Source: Haloechinothrix halophila YIM 93223
GTDB taxonomy: Bacteria > Actinomycetota > Actinomycetes > Mycobacteriales > Pseudonocardiaceae
DNA length: 64,000 bases
NCBI RefSeq assembly: GCF_000504245.1
Contig: NZ_KI632509.1
Span: forward strand, 4,305,502-4,369,501
Reading direction: 5' to 3'
Of the stretch, positions 1 to 9,657 are shown in pieces. Positions within the stretch are counted from its first letter, which is position 1, and each line of letters starts with the position of its first letter. A program made the position numbers and the translations under genes. The notes under the pieces were generated by a model, which saw nothing but the letters and a program-made list of their open reading frames with translations, was not told the origin of the DNA and made no database searches.

Positions 1-823
1 CGACCGTGCCCTCGATGCGTTCGCGCACCACACGGCGTATCGCGGACAGCACGTGCAGACCGAAGTCCTTGTCCTTGGCCAGCAGTCGTTCCTGCCTGCT
101 GAACTTCACGCCGGGCAGCTCGTAGATGTCTGGCTTGACCCGCTGGTAGTCATTCTCTCGCAGCACCGCTACCAGCACGGACTCGTCCTTGCCGTCGACG
201 TCGCGAGCCTGCCGCATGATCGAACGCGTCGTGATCGAATCGTCGAACCGTGCCAACGAGTCCGCGAGCTCCCCCGCGATCTCGCTGAGCCCGGCGTCTG
301 CCCGCGCTTCGGCCGGGTAGAGCACGATGGACACGACCGACTGCGGGCGGAGCAGCGCCTGTCCGTCTCGGTCGAGGACAGGCGCGAGTTCGGGCGCTTC
401 TTCGACGAGCGCCACGGTCTGCTGCGCGGCCAGCTCGGGGTGCAGCACCGTCGGTGTCCAGCGCACCTGCCAGCCTTCCTGACTGGGCAACAGTTCGAAC
501 TCGGTCTCGTAGCTCCACGTGCGGTCATCGGGGAGCTGCCAGGTGAAGGCGAGCGTCGCCCGTGCGCTGGCGGAGTCGGCTGCCTCGGCGACCGATCTGA
601 TCTCACCGGTCAGCGACTCGGGCTCCAGGGCGTCGATGGCCTGGTCGACGGTGTCCCGCGCTGATTCCGGCGAGTCGGTCAGCGCGGCAGCGCCGGTGAT
701 GTCGCCGTTGCTCAGCGCGCCGACGAAGGCCTGCACCGTGTCGTCCGGCCCCTCGGAGTCGAACAACGAGCAGCCGCTGACCGCGAGCACGATGACGAGT
801 AGAAGACTGAGGCTGGTTCGCAC
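1..823 (-). CDS. Penicillin-binding lipoprotein, N-terminal part (cut by window edge)
   Basis: The first 274 codons are present; the C-terminus lies beyond base 1. The GTG start at 823 opens a short hydrophobic signal ending in a lipobox, AVSGC, with Cys18 as the predicted lipidated residue. The following segment (about residues 25-130) reads as the NTF2-like domain of MecA-type penicillin-binding proteins, and a linker or dimerisation region follows; the transpeptidase domain must lie outside the window. The family crosslinks peptidoglycan at the outer face of the membrane. The neighbours (acetyltransferase, ispG, Rip1 protease, dxr) match the mycobacterial Rv2864c-Rv2870c order, which supports the call. 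The frame is intact throughout. Confidence 0.82.
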   Translation of the reverse strand, partial: MRTSLSLLLVIVLAVSGCSLFDSEGPDDTVQAFVGALSNGDITGAAALTDSPESARDTVDQAIDALEPESLTGEIRSVAEAADSASARATLAFTWQLPDDRTWSYETEFELLPSQEGWQVRWTPTVLHPELAAQQTVALVEEAPELAPVLDRDGQALLRPQSVVSIVLYPAEARADAGLSEIAGELADSLARFDDSITTRSIMRQARDVDGKDESVLVAVLRENDYQRVKPDIYELPGVKFSRQERLLAKDKDFGLHVLSAIRRVVRERIEGTV

Positions 824-957
824 GCCACCGGAGTATGCCGGACCACGCCGACACTCGGCGACGTCGGCGCACGCATATCGGCCCAGTGGCGCATGTTGGC
901 CCGCGAATGCTTCCACTGGTGGCCGAAATCGCCACTCAAACGGCTCAGAACAGCGGC

Positions 958-1812
958 TTAGAACAGCACTGTCGCGAACTCACCGACCTTGGTGAAGCCG
1001 ATCTTGCGGTAGGCGGCGAGTGCGGGCGCGTTGAACGAGTTCACGTACAGGCTCGCCGTCCTGCCGAGGTCACGGATCAGGGTGGCCGCCACCGTCGCGG
1101 TGCCCGCAGCGCCCAACCCGCCGCTGCGACGTTCGGGGTGCACCCAGACGCCCTGGATCTGACCGACGCTGGCCGACAGCGCGCCGATCTCGGCCTTGAA
1201 CACCACCTCGCCGTCCTCGAACCGGGCGAAGGCACGGCCGCTGGCGATCAGCTCCGCGACTCTGGCGTGATAGCTGACGCCACCGTCGCCGAGCCGGGGA
1301 TCGACGCCGACCTCCTCGGTGAACATCGCGACGGCGGCGGGATAGTAGCGGTCGATCTCGTGCCGCTGGACGCGGCGAACCCGGCTGTCGCACGCGACGG
1401 CGGGCGCGCGGTCCAGCGCGAGCAGCGGCTGCTGGCAACGCAGTTCCCGCGCCGGACCCCAGTCCCCTTCCAGTTCGTCCCATAGCCCGAGCACCTGGGT
1501 GGCGGGTCCAACGATGGACGAACACCGTCGCGGCCGCCGCAACGCGCGGTCGGCGAAGGATTGCAGCGCCCCGGCATCCCCGCGCAGCGGGATGAGGTTC
1601 GCGCCGACGAAACACAGCCCAGGCAGGCGAGCGTGACGGTGGTAGCGGGACTCGGGCGCCCAGAGTTCACCGCCGAGGCGGATCGGGTCCAAGCCGAGGC
1701 TCTCCACCCGGGAGCTCACCATGCAGCTCCCGACCGGGTCCGAGGCGAGCACAGCACGTACCGCCGGGTAGTCCCGTTCGTCGACAAGACGGGCGCCCGC
1801 GAGCCGCAACAC
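958..1812 (-). CDS. DUF4081-type GNAT family N-acetyltransferase
   Basis: A 284-residue two-part protein. Residues about 10-110 resemble the DUF4081 domain found before GNAT domains in actinobacteria. Residues about 145-284 form a GNAT domain with a recognisable acetyl-CoA loop (HPERRSGGLGAAG) and the usual end AAYRKIGFTKVGEF. The family transfers acetyl groups from acetyl-CoA to amines; the substrate here cannot be told from sequence. It lies between the penicillin-binding lipoprotein and ispG on the same strand, as Rv2867c does in Mycobacterium. The 166-base gap to ispG contains a modest inverted repeat, so it may be transcribed separately. Confidence 0.85.
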   Translation of the reverse strand: MLRLAGARLVDERDYPAVRAVLASDPVGSCMVSSRVESLGLDPIRLGGELWAPESRYHRHARLPGLCFVGANLIPLRGDAGALQSFADRALRRPRRCSSIVGPATQVLGLWDELEGDWGPARELRCQQPLLALDRAPAVACDSRVRRVQRHEIDRYYPAAVAMFTEEVGVDPRLGDGGVSYHARVAELIASGRAFARFEDGEVVFKAEIGALSASVGQIQGVWVHPERRSGGLGAAGTATVAATLIRDLGRTASLYVNSFNAPALAAYRKIGFTKVGEFATVLF

Positions 1813-1846
1813 GCATCCAGCGTGCCAGAACTTTCCGCCGGATACC

Positions 1847-1896
1847 TAGTGCCGCTGCCTGCGCGAACGGGTGGACCTACCCGGTCGGCGGCACTA
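1847..1896 (-). terminator. Possible structured terminator after ispG
   Basis: Outer arms of 9 bp (1847-1855 and 1888-1896, perfect complements) enclose an inner 5-bp hairpin (1868-1872 with 1879-1883). It lies about 80 bases past the ispG stop, before the acetyltransferase gene. There is no T run, so termination is inferred from position only. Confidence 0.3.
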
Positions 1897-1978
1897 TTCG
1901 TGCACGCATCGCAGCGAGAACGTCACGCGCGACGTCCGATGCGGTGAATGGGCTCGTTCGTCGTGCCCGCCGACGGCG

Positions 1979-3130
1979 TCAGCTCACCGTCACCGTGGGC
2001 GAACCCTCACCGGAGTCCATGCCGGATTCCTCGGCGATGCGCATGGCTTCCTCAATGAGGGTCTCCACGATTTGGGCCTCGGGCACGGTCTTGATGACCT
2101 CGCCCTTGACGAAAATCTGCCCCTTGCCGTTGCCGGACGCGACGCCGAGATCGGCCTCGCGGGCCTCGCCGGGACCGTTGACGACGCAGCCCATGACGGC
2201 GACCCGCAGCGGGATCTCCATGCCGTCGAGACCTGCGGTGACCTCGTCGGCCAGCTTGTAGACGTCGACCTGAGCGCGCCCGCACGACGGGCAGGAGACG
2301 ATCTCCAGCTTGCGGGGCCGCAGGTTCAGCGACTGCAGAATCTGCGCGCCGACCTTGACCTCCTCCACCGGCGGCGCCGACAGCGACACCCGGATCGTGT
2401 CCCCGATCCCCTGCCGCAGCAGCGCACCGAATGCCACCGCGGACTTGATCGTGCCCTGGAACGCCGGACCAGCCTCGGTCACGCCGAGGTGCAGCGGGTA
2501 GTCGCACTGCTCGGCGAGGATCTCGTAGGCCCGCACCATGACCACCGGGTCGTTGTGCTTGACCGAGATCTTGATGTCGTGGAAGTCGTGCTCGGCGAAC
2601 AGGCTCGCCTCCCACAGCGCCGACTCCGCGAGCGCCTCAGGGGTGGCCTTGCCGTGCTTTTCCAGCAGCCGCTTGTCCAGCGAGCCCGCGTTGACGCCGA
2701 TGCGGATCGGCGTGCCGTGATCCTTCGCCGCCTGGGCGATCTCTCCGACGCGATCATCGAACTTCTTGATGTTGCCGGGGTTGACCCGCACCGCGGCACA
2801 GCCAGCCTCGATGGCGGCGAAGACGTAGCGCGGCTGGAAGTGGATGTCGGCGATCACCGGGATCTGGGACTTCCGCGCGATCGCGGGCAGCGCCTCGGCG
2901 TCATCAGACGTGGGGCACGCCACCCGCACGATGTCGCAGCCCGCCGCGGTGAGCTCAGCGATCTGCTGCAACGTCGCGTTCACATCAGCGGTCTGGGTCG
3001 TCGTCATCGACTGCACCGAGATGGGATGGTCGCTGCCGACACCGACCGGTCCCACCTGCAGTTGGCGCGTCGTCCTGCGCTCGGCGAGCACGGGGGGCGG
3101 GCTGACGGGAAGGCCAAGGTCGACGGTCAT
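1979..3130 (-). CDS. ispG: 4-hydroxy-3-methylbut-2-en-1-yl diphosphate synthase (flavodoxin)
   Basis: A 383-residue full-length IspG (GcpE), which converts MEcPP to HMBPP in the non-mevalonate isoprenoid pathway in the cytosol. The N-terminal TIM-barrel begins near residue 30 ([14 protein letters not shown]). The C-terminal iron-sulfur domain has Cys280, Cys283 and Cys315 with Glu322 in the motif [11 protein letters not shown], matching the [4Fe-4S] ligands of the family. Dxr, another enzyme of the same pathway, is two genes upstream with the Rip1-like protease between them, an arrangement conserved in mycobacteria. The 51-base gap to the protease gene suggests a common transcript. Confidence 0.97.
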   Translation of the reverse strand: MTVDLGLPVSPPPVLAERRTTRQLQVGPVGVGSDHPISVQSMTTTQTADVNATLQQIAELTAAGCDIVRVACPTSDDAEALPAIARKSQIPVIADIHFQPRYVFAAIEAGCAAVRVNPGNIKKFDDRVGEIAQAAKDHGTPIRIGVNAGSLDKRLLEKHGKATPEALAESALWEASLFAEHDFHDIKISVKHNDPVVMVRAYEILAEQCDYPLHLGVTEAGPAFQGTIKSAVAFGALLRQGIGDTIRVSLSAPPVEEVKVGAQILQSLNLRPRKLEIVSCPSCGRAQVDVYKLADEVTAGLDGMEIPLRVAVMGCVVNGPGEAREADLGVASGNGKGQIFVKGEVIKTVPEAQIVETLIEEAMRIAEESGMDSGEGSPTVTVS

Positions 3131-3181
3131 CAGATCCGCAAGCTCCTCACACTTTACGGGTATTCGCCAGCAACGTTACCG

Positions 3182-4423
3182 CTATTCCGGCAAGCGGATC
3201 GGGTTAACGATGTCTGCCGTCACAGTGAGCAATACCACCGCGCCACCGATGATCACAAACACCATGGTGACCGCTGACAACTTTGTGTAATCCACTGGAC
3301 CAGCCGCCGCTTTACCCATCAGCCTGCGGATAGCGTCGCGCGCCTTCTCATACCAGGTGACCGCGATGTGTCCGCCGTCGAGCGGCAGTAGTGGCAGCAG
3401 GTTGAAGATGCCGACGAAGAAGTTCAGCGCGGCCAGCATCAGCAGGAACAACTCCCACAGCCCGCGTTCGGCCGCCTCCCCGCCGATGCGACTGGCGCCG
3501 ACGACGCTCACCGGGGTGTCGGGGTCGCGCTCGCCACCGAAGATCGCCTCGACGACCTTCGGGATGCGTTCCGGGAACCGCAGCAGCGCGTTCCAGGTGT
3601 TGACGAACATGTCGCCGGTGAACACGGCGGTCGCGGGCACACCGTCAAGCGCGCCGTACTCGAACTGGGACTTCACGCTGATGCCGATCATGCCGACGCT
3701 GACGATGCGCGGCTCGTCGCCCTGCTCGGCGGCCTGCTGGGTGATCTCGGGGCGTTTGGCCCGCATGACGTCGACGGTGAGCCGCACGGTATCGCCGTCA
3801 CGCCGCACGTCGATGGGCGTCGGGCCAGAGCTGTCCCGGATCTCCCTGCGCACGTCGCTCCAGTCCGTGACGGCGGCGCCGCCGACGGCGGTGATGACGT
3901 CGCCAGGCTGCATGCCAGCCTCCGCTGCGGGGGTCGGATCCCCTGATTCGCACTGGTACTCGCGCAACTGCTGCTCGGTGGTGGCGTTCTTGACGCAGGA
4001 CAGCGACTCGATCTGTGCCTTGCCGTCGATGTTCGGCAGGCCCATGCTCACCGCGAGCATGTAGAGCACGATGAAGCCGATGATGAAGTGCGTGATGGAG
4101 CCGGCGGCGAGCACGACGGTGCGCTTCCAGACCGGGTAGCGCCACATCGCCTTGGGCGACTCCTCCGGCGTGACCTCGTCGAGCGCGGTCATGCCCGCGA
4201 TGTCGCAGAACCCGCCGAGCGGGACGGCCTTGAGACCGTACTCGGTCTGGCCGCGGCGGAAGGAGAACAAGGTGGGTCCGAAACCGACGAAGTAGCGGCG
4301 CACCTTCATGCCGAACCACTTCGCCGTCATCATGTGCCCGGCTTCGTGCAGCGCGATGGACACGCAGATGCCCAGCGCGAACAGCACTACCCCGAAGATG
4401 TAGAGGAGCAGGCTCGAATCCAC
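3182..4423 (-). CDS. rip1: Site-2 (M50) intramembrane metalloprotease, Rip1/RseP-like
   Basis: A 413-residue membrane protein of the S2P family, which cuts membrane-anchored anti-sigma factors and other substrates within the bilayer. The first membrane helix carries the zinc site HEAGH (residues 26-30). A PDZ-like region occupies the central periplasmic part, and the second metal motif LDGG is at 348-351 within a C-terminal helix, followed by a last membrane segment near 390-405. Length and layout fit Mycobacterium Rip1 (Rv2869c). The start lies 3 bases after the dxr stop, so the two are probably cotranscribed, with ispG downstream. Confidence 0.95.
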   Translation of the reverse strand: MDSSLLLYIFGVVLFALGICVSIALHEAGHMMTAKWFGMKVRRYFVGFGPTLFSFRRGQTEYGLKAVPLGGFCDIAGMTALDEVTPEESPKAMWRYPVWKRTVVLAAGSITHFIIGFIVLYMLAVSMGLPNIDGKAQIESLSCVKNATTEQQLREYQCESGDPTPAAEAGMQPGDVITAVGGAAVTDWSDVRREIRDSSGPTPIDVRRDGDTVRLTVDVMRAKRPEITQQAAEQGDEPRIVSVGMIGISVKSQFEYGALDGVPATAVFTGDMFVNTWNALLRFPERIPKVVEAIFGGERDPDTPVSVVGASRIGGEAAERGLWELFLLMLAALNFFVGIFNLLPLLPLDGGHIAVTWYEKARDAIRRLMGKAAAGPVDYTKLSAVTMVFVIIGGAVVLLTVTADIVNPIRLPE

Positions 4424-4426
4424 GTA

Positions 4427-5725
4427 CTAGTCCCTTCCCAGCTCAGCGGCGCGTGACCGAGCCCAGTTCTCGGCCGCGAGCACGTCATCGATGTCGCGTG
4501 GCGTCCGGTGCCATTCGTCCGCTTCCGCCACCACCTTCGACACAGTGTCCACGATCGACGTGAAGCTGGTGTTCTGTGCCAGGAACGCCTCGACGAGCAC
4601 CTCGTTCGCGGCGTTGTAGACGGCGGGCAGACAGCCTCCGATGCTGCCAGCGTGCCTGGCGAGATCGACGGCGGGGAACGCCTCGGTGTCCAGCGGTTCG
4701 AACGTCCACTCGGCAGCGCGGCTGAAGTCACAGGCGGGCGCGGCACCGGGAACGCGGTACGGCCAGTTGAGCGCGAGCGCGATCGGCAGCCGCATGTCCG
4801 GCGGGCTGGCCTGAGCGAGCGTGGAGCCGTCGGTGAAGGTCACCATCGAGTGGACGATCGACTGCGGGTGCACCACGACGTCGATGGCATCGTAACCGAC
4901 GTCGAACAGCAGGTGAGCCTCGATGAGTTCGAGGCTCTTGTTGACCATCGTGGCGGAGTTGATGGTGACGACGGGGCCCATGTTCCACGTCGGGTGCGCC
5001 AGGGCTTGCTCCAACGTGACCTCGGCCAACTCCGCCCTGGTGCGGCCTCGGAACGGGCCGCCGGACGCCGTGAGCACCAGCCGGTCGACCTCCTCGGCGC
5101 GGCCACCCCGCAGCGCCTGGGCGAGCGCGGAGTGCTCGGAGTCGACAGGCACGATCTGCCCGGGTGCTGCCGCCTTTTGAACGAGCGGACCACCCGCGAC
5201 CAGGGATTCTTTGTTCGCCAAGGCGAGTGTCGCGCCGGTGTTCAGAGCTTTCAGGGTGGGCGCAAGGCCCTGTGACCCTGGCATGCCGTTGAGGACGACG
5301 TCCGCCATGGTGGCGTCGATCAACTCGGTGACAGCGTCAGCCCCGGCGAACACCCTGGGCAGCGCGAACTCGCCTCGCGAGTAGCCCCGGCGTTGGGCCT
5401 CGGCGTAGAGAGCGAGCTGGACGTCTTCCAGCGCGGTCGGCCGGACCACCGCGATCGCCGCAACGCCGTGGGTAATGGCCTGCTCGGCCAGCATGGCGGG
5501 GTCCGAGCCGCCAGCCGCGAGGCCCGCGATGCGGAACCGCCGCGGATTTCGCGCGGCGACGTCGAGCGCCTGGGTGCCGATCGAGCCGGTCGAGCCTAAG
5601 ACGAGGACGGATCGGGGGGCAGTGCGGCTGTGGGGCTCGCGGACGCCGGTGGTGCCGGTGTCGTTCCGCACGGTGCTGTCACGGCCGCTATGGCTGAGGT
5701 CACCGAGGATGCCAGGGGTGTTCAT
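4427..5725 (-). CDS. dxr: 1-deoxy-D-xylulose 5-phosphate reductoisomerase
   Basis: A 432-residue Dxr, which turns DXP into MEP with NADPH, the first committed step of the non-mevalonate pathway. The NADPH loop GSTGSIG is at residues 44-50, the NKES motif at 171-174, and the metal and substrate motif DSEHSA begins at Asp195. About 35 residues precede the Rossmann fold, longer than in many homologues, so a downstream start is possible; a GGGGAGA stretch lies upstream of the chosen ATG, somewhat distant. It is divergent from the small DUF2631 gene and heads the dxr-rip1-ispG run. Confidence 0.95.
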   Translation of the reverse strand: MNTPGILGDLSHSGRDSTVRNDTGTTGVREPHSRTAPRSVLVLGSTGSIGTQALDVAARNPRRFRIAGLAAGGSDPAMLAEQAITHGVAAIAVVRPTALEDVQLALYAEAQRRGYSRGEFALPRVFAGADAVTELIDATMADVVLNGMPGSQGLAPTLKALNTGATLALANKESLVAGGPLVQKAAAPGQIVPVDSEHSALAQALRGGRAEEVDRLVLTASGGPFRGRTRAELAEVTLEQALAHPTWNMGPVVTINSATMVNKSLELIEAHLLFDVGYDAIDVVVHPQSIVHSMVTFTDGSTLAQASPPDMRLPIALALNWPYRVPGAAPACDFSRAAEWTFEPLDTEAFPAVDLARHAGSIGGCLPAVYNAANEVLVEAFLAQNTSFTSIVDTVSKVVAEADEWHRTPRDIDDVLAAENWARSRAAELGRD

Positions 5726-5855
5726 CGCATCCCATTCTCCCCGATGCCCTGCAAAGCCGATGTGAGCGGTGTGTAATCATCGACGCCGGGTAGATGAACC
5801 GGTGCCAGATGCGCCAGTTGCCTGCCCACTGTGACGTGACGCAGAAGGAGTAATC

Positions 5856-6113
5856 GTGGCGCCGACGAAGCAGATCGAGACGAAGCCGCAGGTCGACCCC
5901 CGCGACGAGCCGTCAGCGGAGTGGGGCTGGCACGGCTCCTTCCCCAAAGCGACACAGGTCATGGGCTGGACCATTGTCTTCGTGCTGCTGGCGATGCTCA
6001 TCGGCAATCACGAGGGGAACGTGGAGAATCTCTGGCTCGTCGGCTTCGCCGCCGTCATCGCGGGGATGCTGGTGGCGGACATCCGTCGCCGGCGGTTGTC
6101 CTGGCGGCGGTGA
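5856..6113 (+). CDS. Small DUF2631 membrane protein
   Basis: An 85-residue protein starting with GTG after a clear AAGGAG ribosome site. A polar N-terminal 30 residues (including the EWGWHGSFPK stretch) precede two predicted membrane helices, about residues 32-48 and 54-72, and a short Arg-rich end that should face the cytoplasm. It matches the DUF2631 family of actinobacteria, whose members sit near dxr in Mycobacterium as well (Rv2876-like). The function is unknown. It is divergent from dxr and convergent with rlmN, whose stop codon is only 4 bases away. Confidence 0.8.
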   Translation: MAPTKQIETKPQVDPRDEPSAEWGWHGSFPKATQVMGWTIVFVLLAMLIGNHEGNVENLWLVGFAAVIAGMLVADIRRRRLSWRR

Positions 6114-6117
6114 GCTA

Positions 6118-7248
6118 CTAGTTCTCCCCAGCCAGCTGCCCGCACGCGGCGGCGATCTCCTGGCCGCGGGTATCCCGTACCGTGCACGCAACGCCACCGG
6201 CGTTCACCCTGCGCACGAACTCGCGCTCCACGTCCTTAGGGCTGGCGTCCCACTTCGAGCCGGGTGTGGGGTTCAGCGGAATCACGTTCACGTGAACCAG
6301 ATGGCCCAGGTGCTCACGCAGCCGCTTGGCCAGTAGATCCGCCCGCCACGGCTGGTCGTTCATGTCCCGGATCAGCGCGTACTCGATCGACACCCGGCGT
6401 CCGGTCCGCTCGAGGTAGTACCGCGCGGCGTCGAGCACCTCGGATACCGGCCACCGGTTGTTCACCGGCACCAGGGTGTCGCGCAGTTCGTCGTCCGGGG
6501 TGTGAAGCGAGACCGCCAGCCGTACCTGCAACCCCTCGTCAGCCAGTCGGCGGATGGCAGGCGCCAGCCCAACCGTGGACACCGTCACCGAGCGTTGTGA
6601 GATACCCAGGCCCTCCGGTGTGGGCGCTGTGATCCGTCGTACCGCCGCCAGCACACGCTTGTAGTTCGCCAGCGGCTCCCCCATGCCCATGAACACGATG
6701 TTCGACAACCGCCCTTCGGCGGGTTCGCCGTCCGGACCTGGCATCAGCCCGTCGCGCATCACCGCGGCCGCCGAGCGCACCTGATCGACGATCTCCGCTG
6801 TCGACATGTTCCGCTCAAGGCCGCCCTGACCGGTCGCGCAGAACGGACACGCCATACCGCAGCCCGCCTGGCTGGAGATACACAACGTCGCCCGATCCGG
6901 GTAGCGCATCAGCACGCTCTCCAGCAGCGTGCCGTCGTGCGCTCGCCAAAGCATCTTGCGCGTGGTGCCCTCGTCGCACGAGATCGCCCGCACCTCTGTC
7001 AGCAACGGCGGCATGAGCTCGGCCACGAGCCGTTCCCGCGAGGCAGCCGGAATATCGGTCATCTCCGCTGGATCGACCGTCAGCCGGGAGAAGTAGTGAT
7101 TCGACAGCTGCTTGGCGCGAAACGGCTTCTCGCCGAGCTCGGCGACAGCGTCCGCGCGCTCGGCCGCCGTGAGGTCAGCGAGGTGCCGCGGCGGCATGCC
7201 GCGCCGGGGTGCGTCGAAAACCAGCGGGAGGGCAGTCATAGCATCCAT
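6118..7248 (-). CDS. rlmN: Dual-specificity 23S rRNA/tRNA adenine-C2 methyltransferase, radical SAM
   Basis: A 376-residue RlmN, which methylates C2 of A2503 in 23S rRNA and A37 of some tRNAs. The radical SAM cluster motif is Cys130-xxx-Cys134-xx-Cys137 ([10 protein letters not shown]), and the methyl-carrying C-terminal cysteine is Cys355 in [21 protein letters not shown], a SAM-binding signature, is present. Met1 and Met4 are both possible starts. The gene stands alone between two plus-strand genes. Cfr-type resistance enzymes belong to the same superfamily, but the length and the housekeeping neighbourhood favour RlmN. Confidence 0.95.
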   Translation of the reverse strand: MDAMTALPLVFDAPRRGMPPRHLADLTAAERADAVAELGEKPFRAKQLSNHYFSRLTVDPAEMTDIPAASRERLVAELMPPLLTEVRAISCDEGTTRKMLWRAHDGTLLESVLMRYPDRATLCISSQAGCGMACPFCATGQGGLERNMSTAEIVDQVRSAAAVMRDGLMPGPDGEPAEGRLSNIVFMGMGEPLANYKRVLAAVRRITAPTPEGLGISQRSVTVSTVGLAPAIRRLADEGLQVRLAVSLHTPDDELRDTLVPVNNRWPVSEVLDAARYYLERTGRRVSIEYALIRDMNDQPWRADLLAKRLREHLGHLVHVNVIPLNPTPGSKWDASPKDVEREFVRRVNAGGVACTVRDTRGQEIAAACGQLAGEN

Positions 7249-7346
7249 CAGTCTCCCACGGGCGGAGATGTGACGTTCGCCTGGCGTTGCCTCAGGCCCT
7301 GGCCCGCATCACCTGATCGAGGCATGATGCCGAGTGGAGGGCCGAC

Positions 7347-8174
7347 ATGACGTCACATACCACCACAATTCGCCCTGCCCCCGGCACCCCATGCTGGATC
7401 GAGCTCGCCACACTGGACGAACGCGCGGCACAGGCGTTCTACGCCGGACTATTCGGCTGGCGCTACCACACCAAATCCGACCCAGCCACGGGCACCTACA
7501 CCATCGCGAGCATGGGCGGCGTGCCAGTAGCGGGGCTCTATCGGGTGCTGCCGAACCAGCCGCCGTCCTGGCTGCCGCACCTCGCCGTCGCCAATGTCCG
7601 CAGCGCGGTCGGCTGGGCAACCAACCTCGGCGGCACGGTCCTGCTCAACCCGGTCGACATCCCCGGCAGGGGCACCATCGCGCACGTCCAAGACCCATCA
7701 GGCGCGGTCTTCGTGCTGTGGGAGACACCGGACGACTGGACATTCGGCAGCGAGGCGCCCGGCATGTTCAGCGCGGCTGACCTCAACACCTGGGACGGTG
7801 ACGCCGCCGATGGCTTCTACCCCACCTTGTTCGGGCTCACCAGCCGACAGATCGGCTACGCCCCCGGCATCGACTACGTCGAGTGGCGCCTCGACGAACC
7901 GATCCTGTACCGCAACATCATGGGCGGCGAACACCACCGGACCACGCCACCGCACTGGCTCATCTACGTCACCGCCGACCCACGCGTGGGTACCGATGCG
8001 ATCACCGCACGAGTGGAGTCACTCGGCGGCGCGGTCATCCTGGCACCGTTCGACACCGGATTCGGCCGCGCCGCCGTCCTTGCCGACCCGAGCGGCGCAC
8101 GGTTCGCCATTACTGACCACAGCAGGCCCGACCCGGACTGGCGCGCCGAAGTTGAGGACCCGTACGACGACTGA
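7347..8174 (+). CDS. Two-domain VOC (glyoxalase/bleomycin-resistance fold) protein
   Basis: A 275-residue protein with two repeated VOC domains. The first, about 10-125, starts PGTPCWIELATLDERAAQAFY; the second, about 135-265, ends with the typical FGRAAVLADPSGARFAI. Tandem VOC proteins of this size are common in actinomycetes and are mostly annotated as glyoxalase-like or hydroxylase-type proteins; no substrate can be assigned. It is a single gene, convergent with cdsA: the two stop codons lie within 20 bases, over a short palindrome. Confidence 0.85.
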   Translation: MTSHTTTIRPAPGTPCWIELATLDERAAQAFYAGLFGWRYHTKSDPATGTYTIASMGGVPVAGLYRVLPNQPPSWLPHLAVANVRSAVGWATNLGGTVLLNPVDIPGRGTIAHVQDPSGAVFVLWETPDDWTFGSEAPGMFSAADLNTWDGDAADGFYPTLFGLTSRQIGYAPGIDYVEWRLDEPILYRNIMGGEHHRTTPPHWLIYVTADPRVGTDAITARVESLGGAVILAPFDTGFGRAAVLADPSGARFAITDHSRPDPDWRAEVEDPYDD

Positions 8175-8180
8175 CCGGCG

Positions 8181-8194
8181 ATAGGAGCTCCTAT
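8181..8194. other. 14-bp perfect palindrome between convergent genes
   Basis: The bases ATAGGAGCTCCTAT are self-complementary and cover the end of cdsA (stop 8193-8191), 7 bases past the VOC gene stop. It could form a small hairpin in either transcript. With no T run and a short stem, a termination role is only a guess. Confidence 0.3.
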
Positions 8195-9057
8195 ACGAAC
8201 GCCGCCAGCAGCGCCCACGACACCACGACCGAGGGCAGTAGCGAGTCGAGCCGGTCCATCATGCCGCCGTGACCAGGCAGCAGGTCACCCATGTCCTTGA
8301 TGCCCAGGTCGCGCTTGATCACGGACTCGACCAGGTCTCCCAGCGTCGCCGTCAGCACGATCGCGGCGCCGAACGCAACGCCCTGCCACACCGCTCCGCC
8401 CAGCAGTAGCGTCACCGTGACGCCCCCGGCGATGATGCCCGCCGTCATCGACCCGGCGAAGCCCTCCCAGCTCTTCTTCGGGCTGATGCTGGGTGCCATC
8501 GGGTGCCTGCCCTTGAGGACCCCAGCGGCGTAACCACCGACGTCCGAGGCGATCACCGCGATCAGGAACGTCAGCACCCGCGCGACGCCGTCGTCCGGCA
8601 GCACCAGCATCACCGCGAACACCCCGCACAGCGGCACATACCCCAGCGCGAGCGTGGTGGCGGAGACGTCGCGCACGTAACCCTCGCTGCCCCCTGGCAG
8701 TCGCCACAGCAGCGACAACAGCACCGTCGCCACCAGCGCGACCACGGCGGCCTGCAGCCCGAACGGCCACACCAGCCACATCATCGCCTGACCGCCGACC
8801 AACACCGGAATGAGCGGGATCCGAATGCCCGCCGCGCCACGCAATGCCGTCGCCAGCTCGATCGTCCCCACGGCCAGCGCGATCGCGACAACGCCGATGA
8901 ACACGTGCCGCACAGTCAGCAGCGACACCAGGACGCCAGCGCCGAGCACGACACCAACGGCGATCGCGGCGGGCAGATTCCTGCCTGCGCGCGAGACCTT
9001 CTTCGGTTCGCTCACGGCAGACTCATCCACGCGCCGCTCCGCCCTGATCGCGCACAC
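8191..9057 (-). CDS. cdsA: Phosphatidate cytidylyltransferase (CDP-diacylglycerol synthase)
   Basis: A 288-residue membrane enzyme making CDP-diacylglycerol from phosphatidate and CTP, the branch point of phospholipid synthesis. The CdsA signature is near the C-terminus: SVIKRDLGIKD followed by LLPGHGGMMDR. About seven hydrophobic segments start near residue 29. The GTG at 9057 follows an AGGAG overlapping the frr stop region; GTG 9015 (protein starting VSEPKK) is an alternative. The gene directly follows frr (6-base gap) in the rpsB-tsf-pyrH-frr-cdsA order common in bacteria. Confidence 0.95.
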   Translation of the reverse strand: MCAIRAERRVDESAVSEPKKVSRAGRNLPAAIAVGVVLGAGVLVSLLTVRHVFIGVVAIALAVGTIELATALRGAAGIRIPLIPVLVGGQAMMWLVWPFGLQAAVVALVATVLLSLLWRLPGGSEGYVRDVSATTLALGYVPLCGVFAVMLVLPDDGVARVLTFLIAVIASDVGGYAAGVLKGRHPMAPSISPKKSWEGFAGSMTAGIIAGGVTVTLLLGGAVWQGVAFGAAIVLTATLGDLVESVIKRDLGIKDMGDLLPGHGGMMDRLDSLLPSVVVSWALLAAFV

Positions 9058-9063
9058 TGGCTC

Positions 9064-9621
9064 CTAGACCTCAAGCAGCTCGGCTTCTTTGTGCTTGACC
9101 AGCTCCTCGACCTGGTGCACATAGGTGTCGGTGAGGTTCTGCAGCTCCTTCTCGGCGCGATTCACCTCGTCCTCGCCGACCTCGCCCTCCTTGCCGAGCC
9201 GCTCCAGTTCCTCCTTGTGCTTGCGGCGCACGCCGCGGATGGAGATCTTGGCGTCCTCGCCCTTGGACCTGGCGACCTTGACCATCTCCTTACGGCGCTC
9301 CTCGGTGAGCTGTGGGATGTTCACGCGGATGATGGTGCCGTCGTTGGTCGGGTTGACGCCGAGGTCGGAGTCACGGATGGCGCGCTCGATCTCGTTGAGC
9401 TGGCTGGCGTCGTATGGCTTGATGACGGCCATGCGCGCCTCAGGGATCGACACGCCCGCGAGCTGATTCAGCGGGGTGGGCGCACCATAGTACTCCACGG
9501 TGATTCTGGAGAACATCGCGGGCGTCGCACGCCCCGTCCGCACCGAGGCGAGGTCTTCCTTGGCGACGGACACCGCCTTTTCCATCTTGTCCTCGGCATC
9601 GAGGAGGGTCTCGTCGATCAC
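9064..9621 (-). CDS. frr: Ribosome recycling factor
   Basis: A 185-residue RRF of the usual length, which with EF-G splits the post-termination ribosome. The N-terminal [17 protein letters not shown] and central [11 protein letters not shown], with [16 protein letters not shown] later, are hallmarks of the family; the long C-terminal helix is rich in Glu and Lys, as expected of the three-helix bundle. It lies 36 bases downstream of pyrH and 6 bases upstream of cdsA, consistent with one transcript. Confidence 0.98.
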   Translation of the reverse strand: MIDETLLDAEDKMEKAVSVAKEDLASVRTGRATPAMFSRITVEYYGAPTPLNQLAGVSIPEARMAVIKPYDASQLNEIERAIRDSDLGVNPTNDGTIIRVNIPQLTEERRKEMVKVARSKGEDAKISIRGVRRKHKEELERLGKEGEVGEDEVNRAEKELQNLTDTYVHQVEELVKHKEAELLEV

Positions 9622-9657
9622 GGTTACTCCTTGCGGCTCTGCTGCGGCTTGGTCTTG

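Noticed and set aside
1871-3277. 468-codon open frame on the plus strand opposite ispG
   Set aside because: It is the antisense shadow of ispG in high-GC DNA: Arg-, His- and Asp-rich, without a ribosome site or family likeness.
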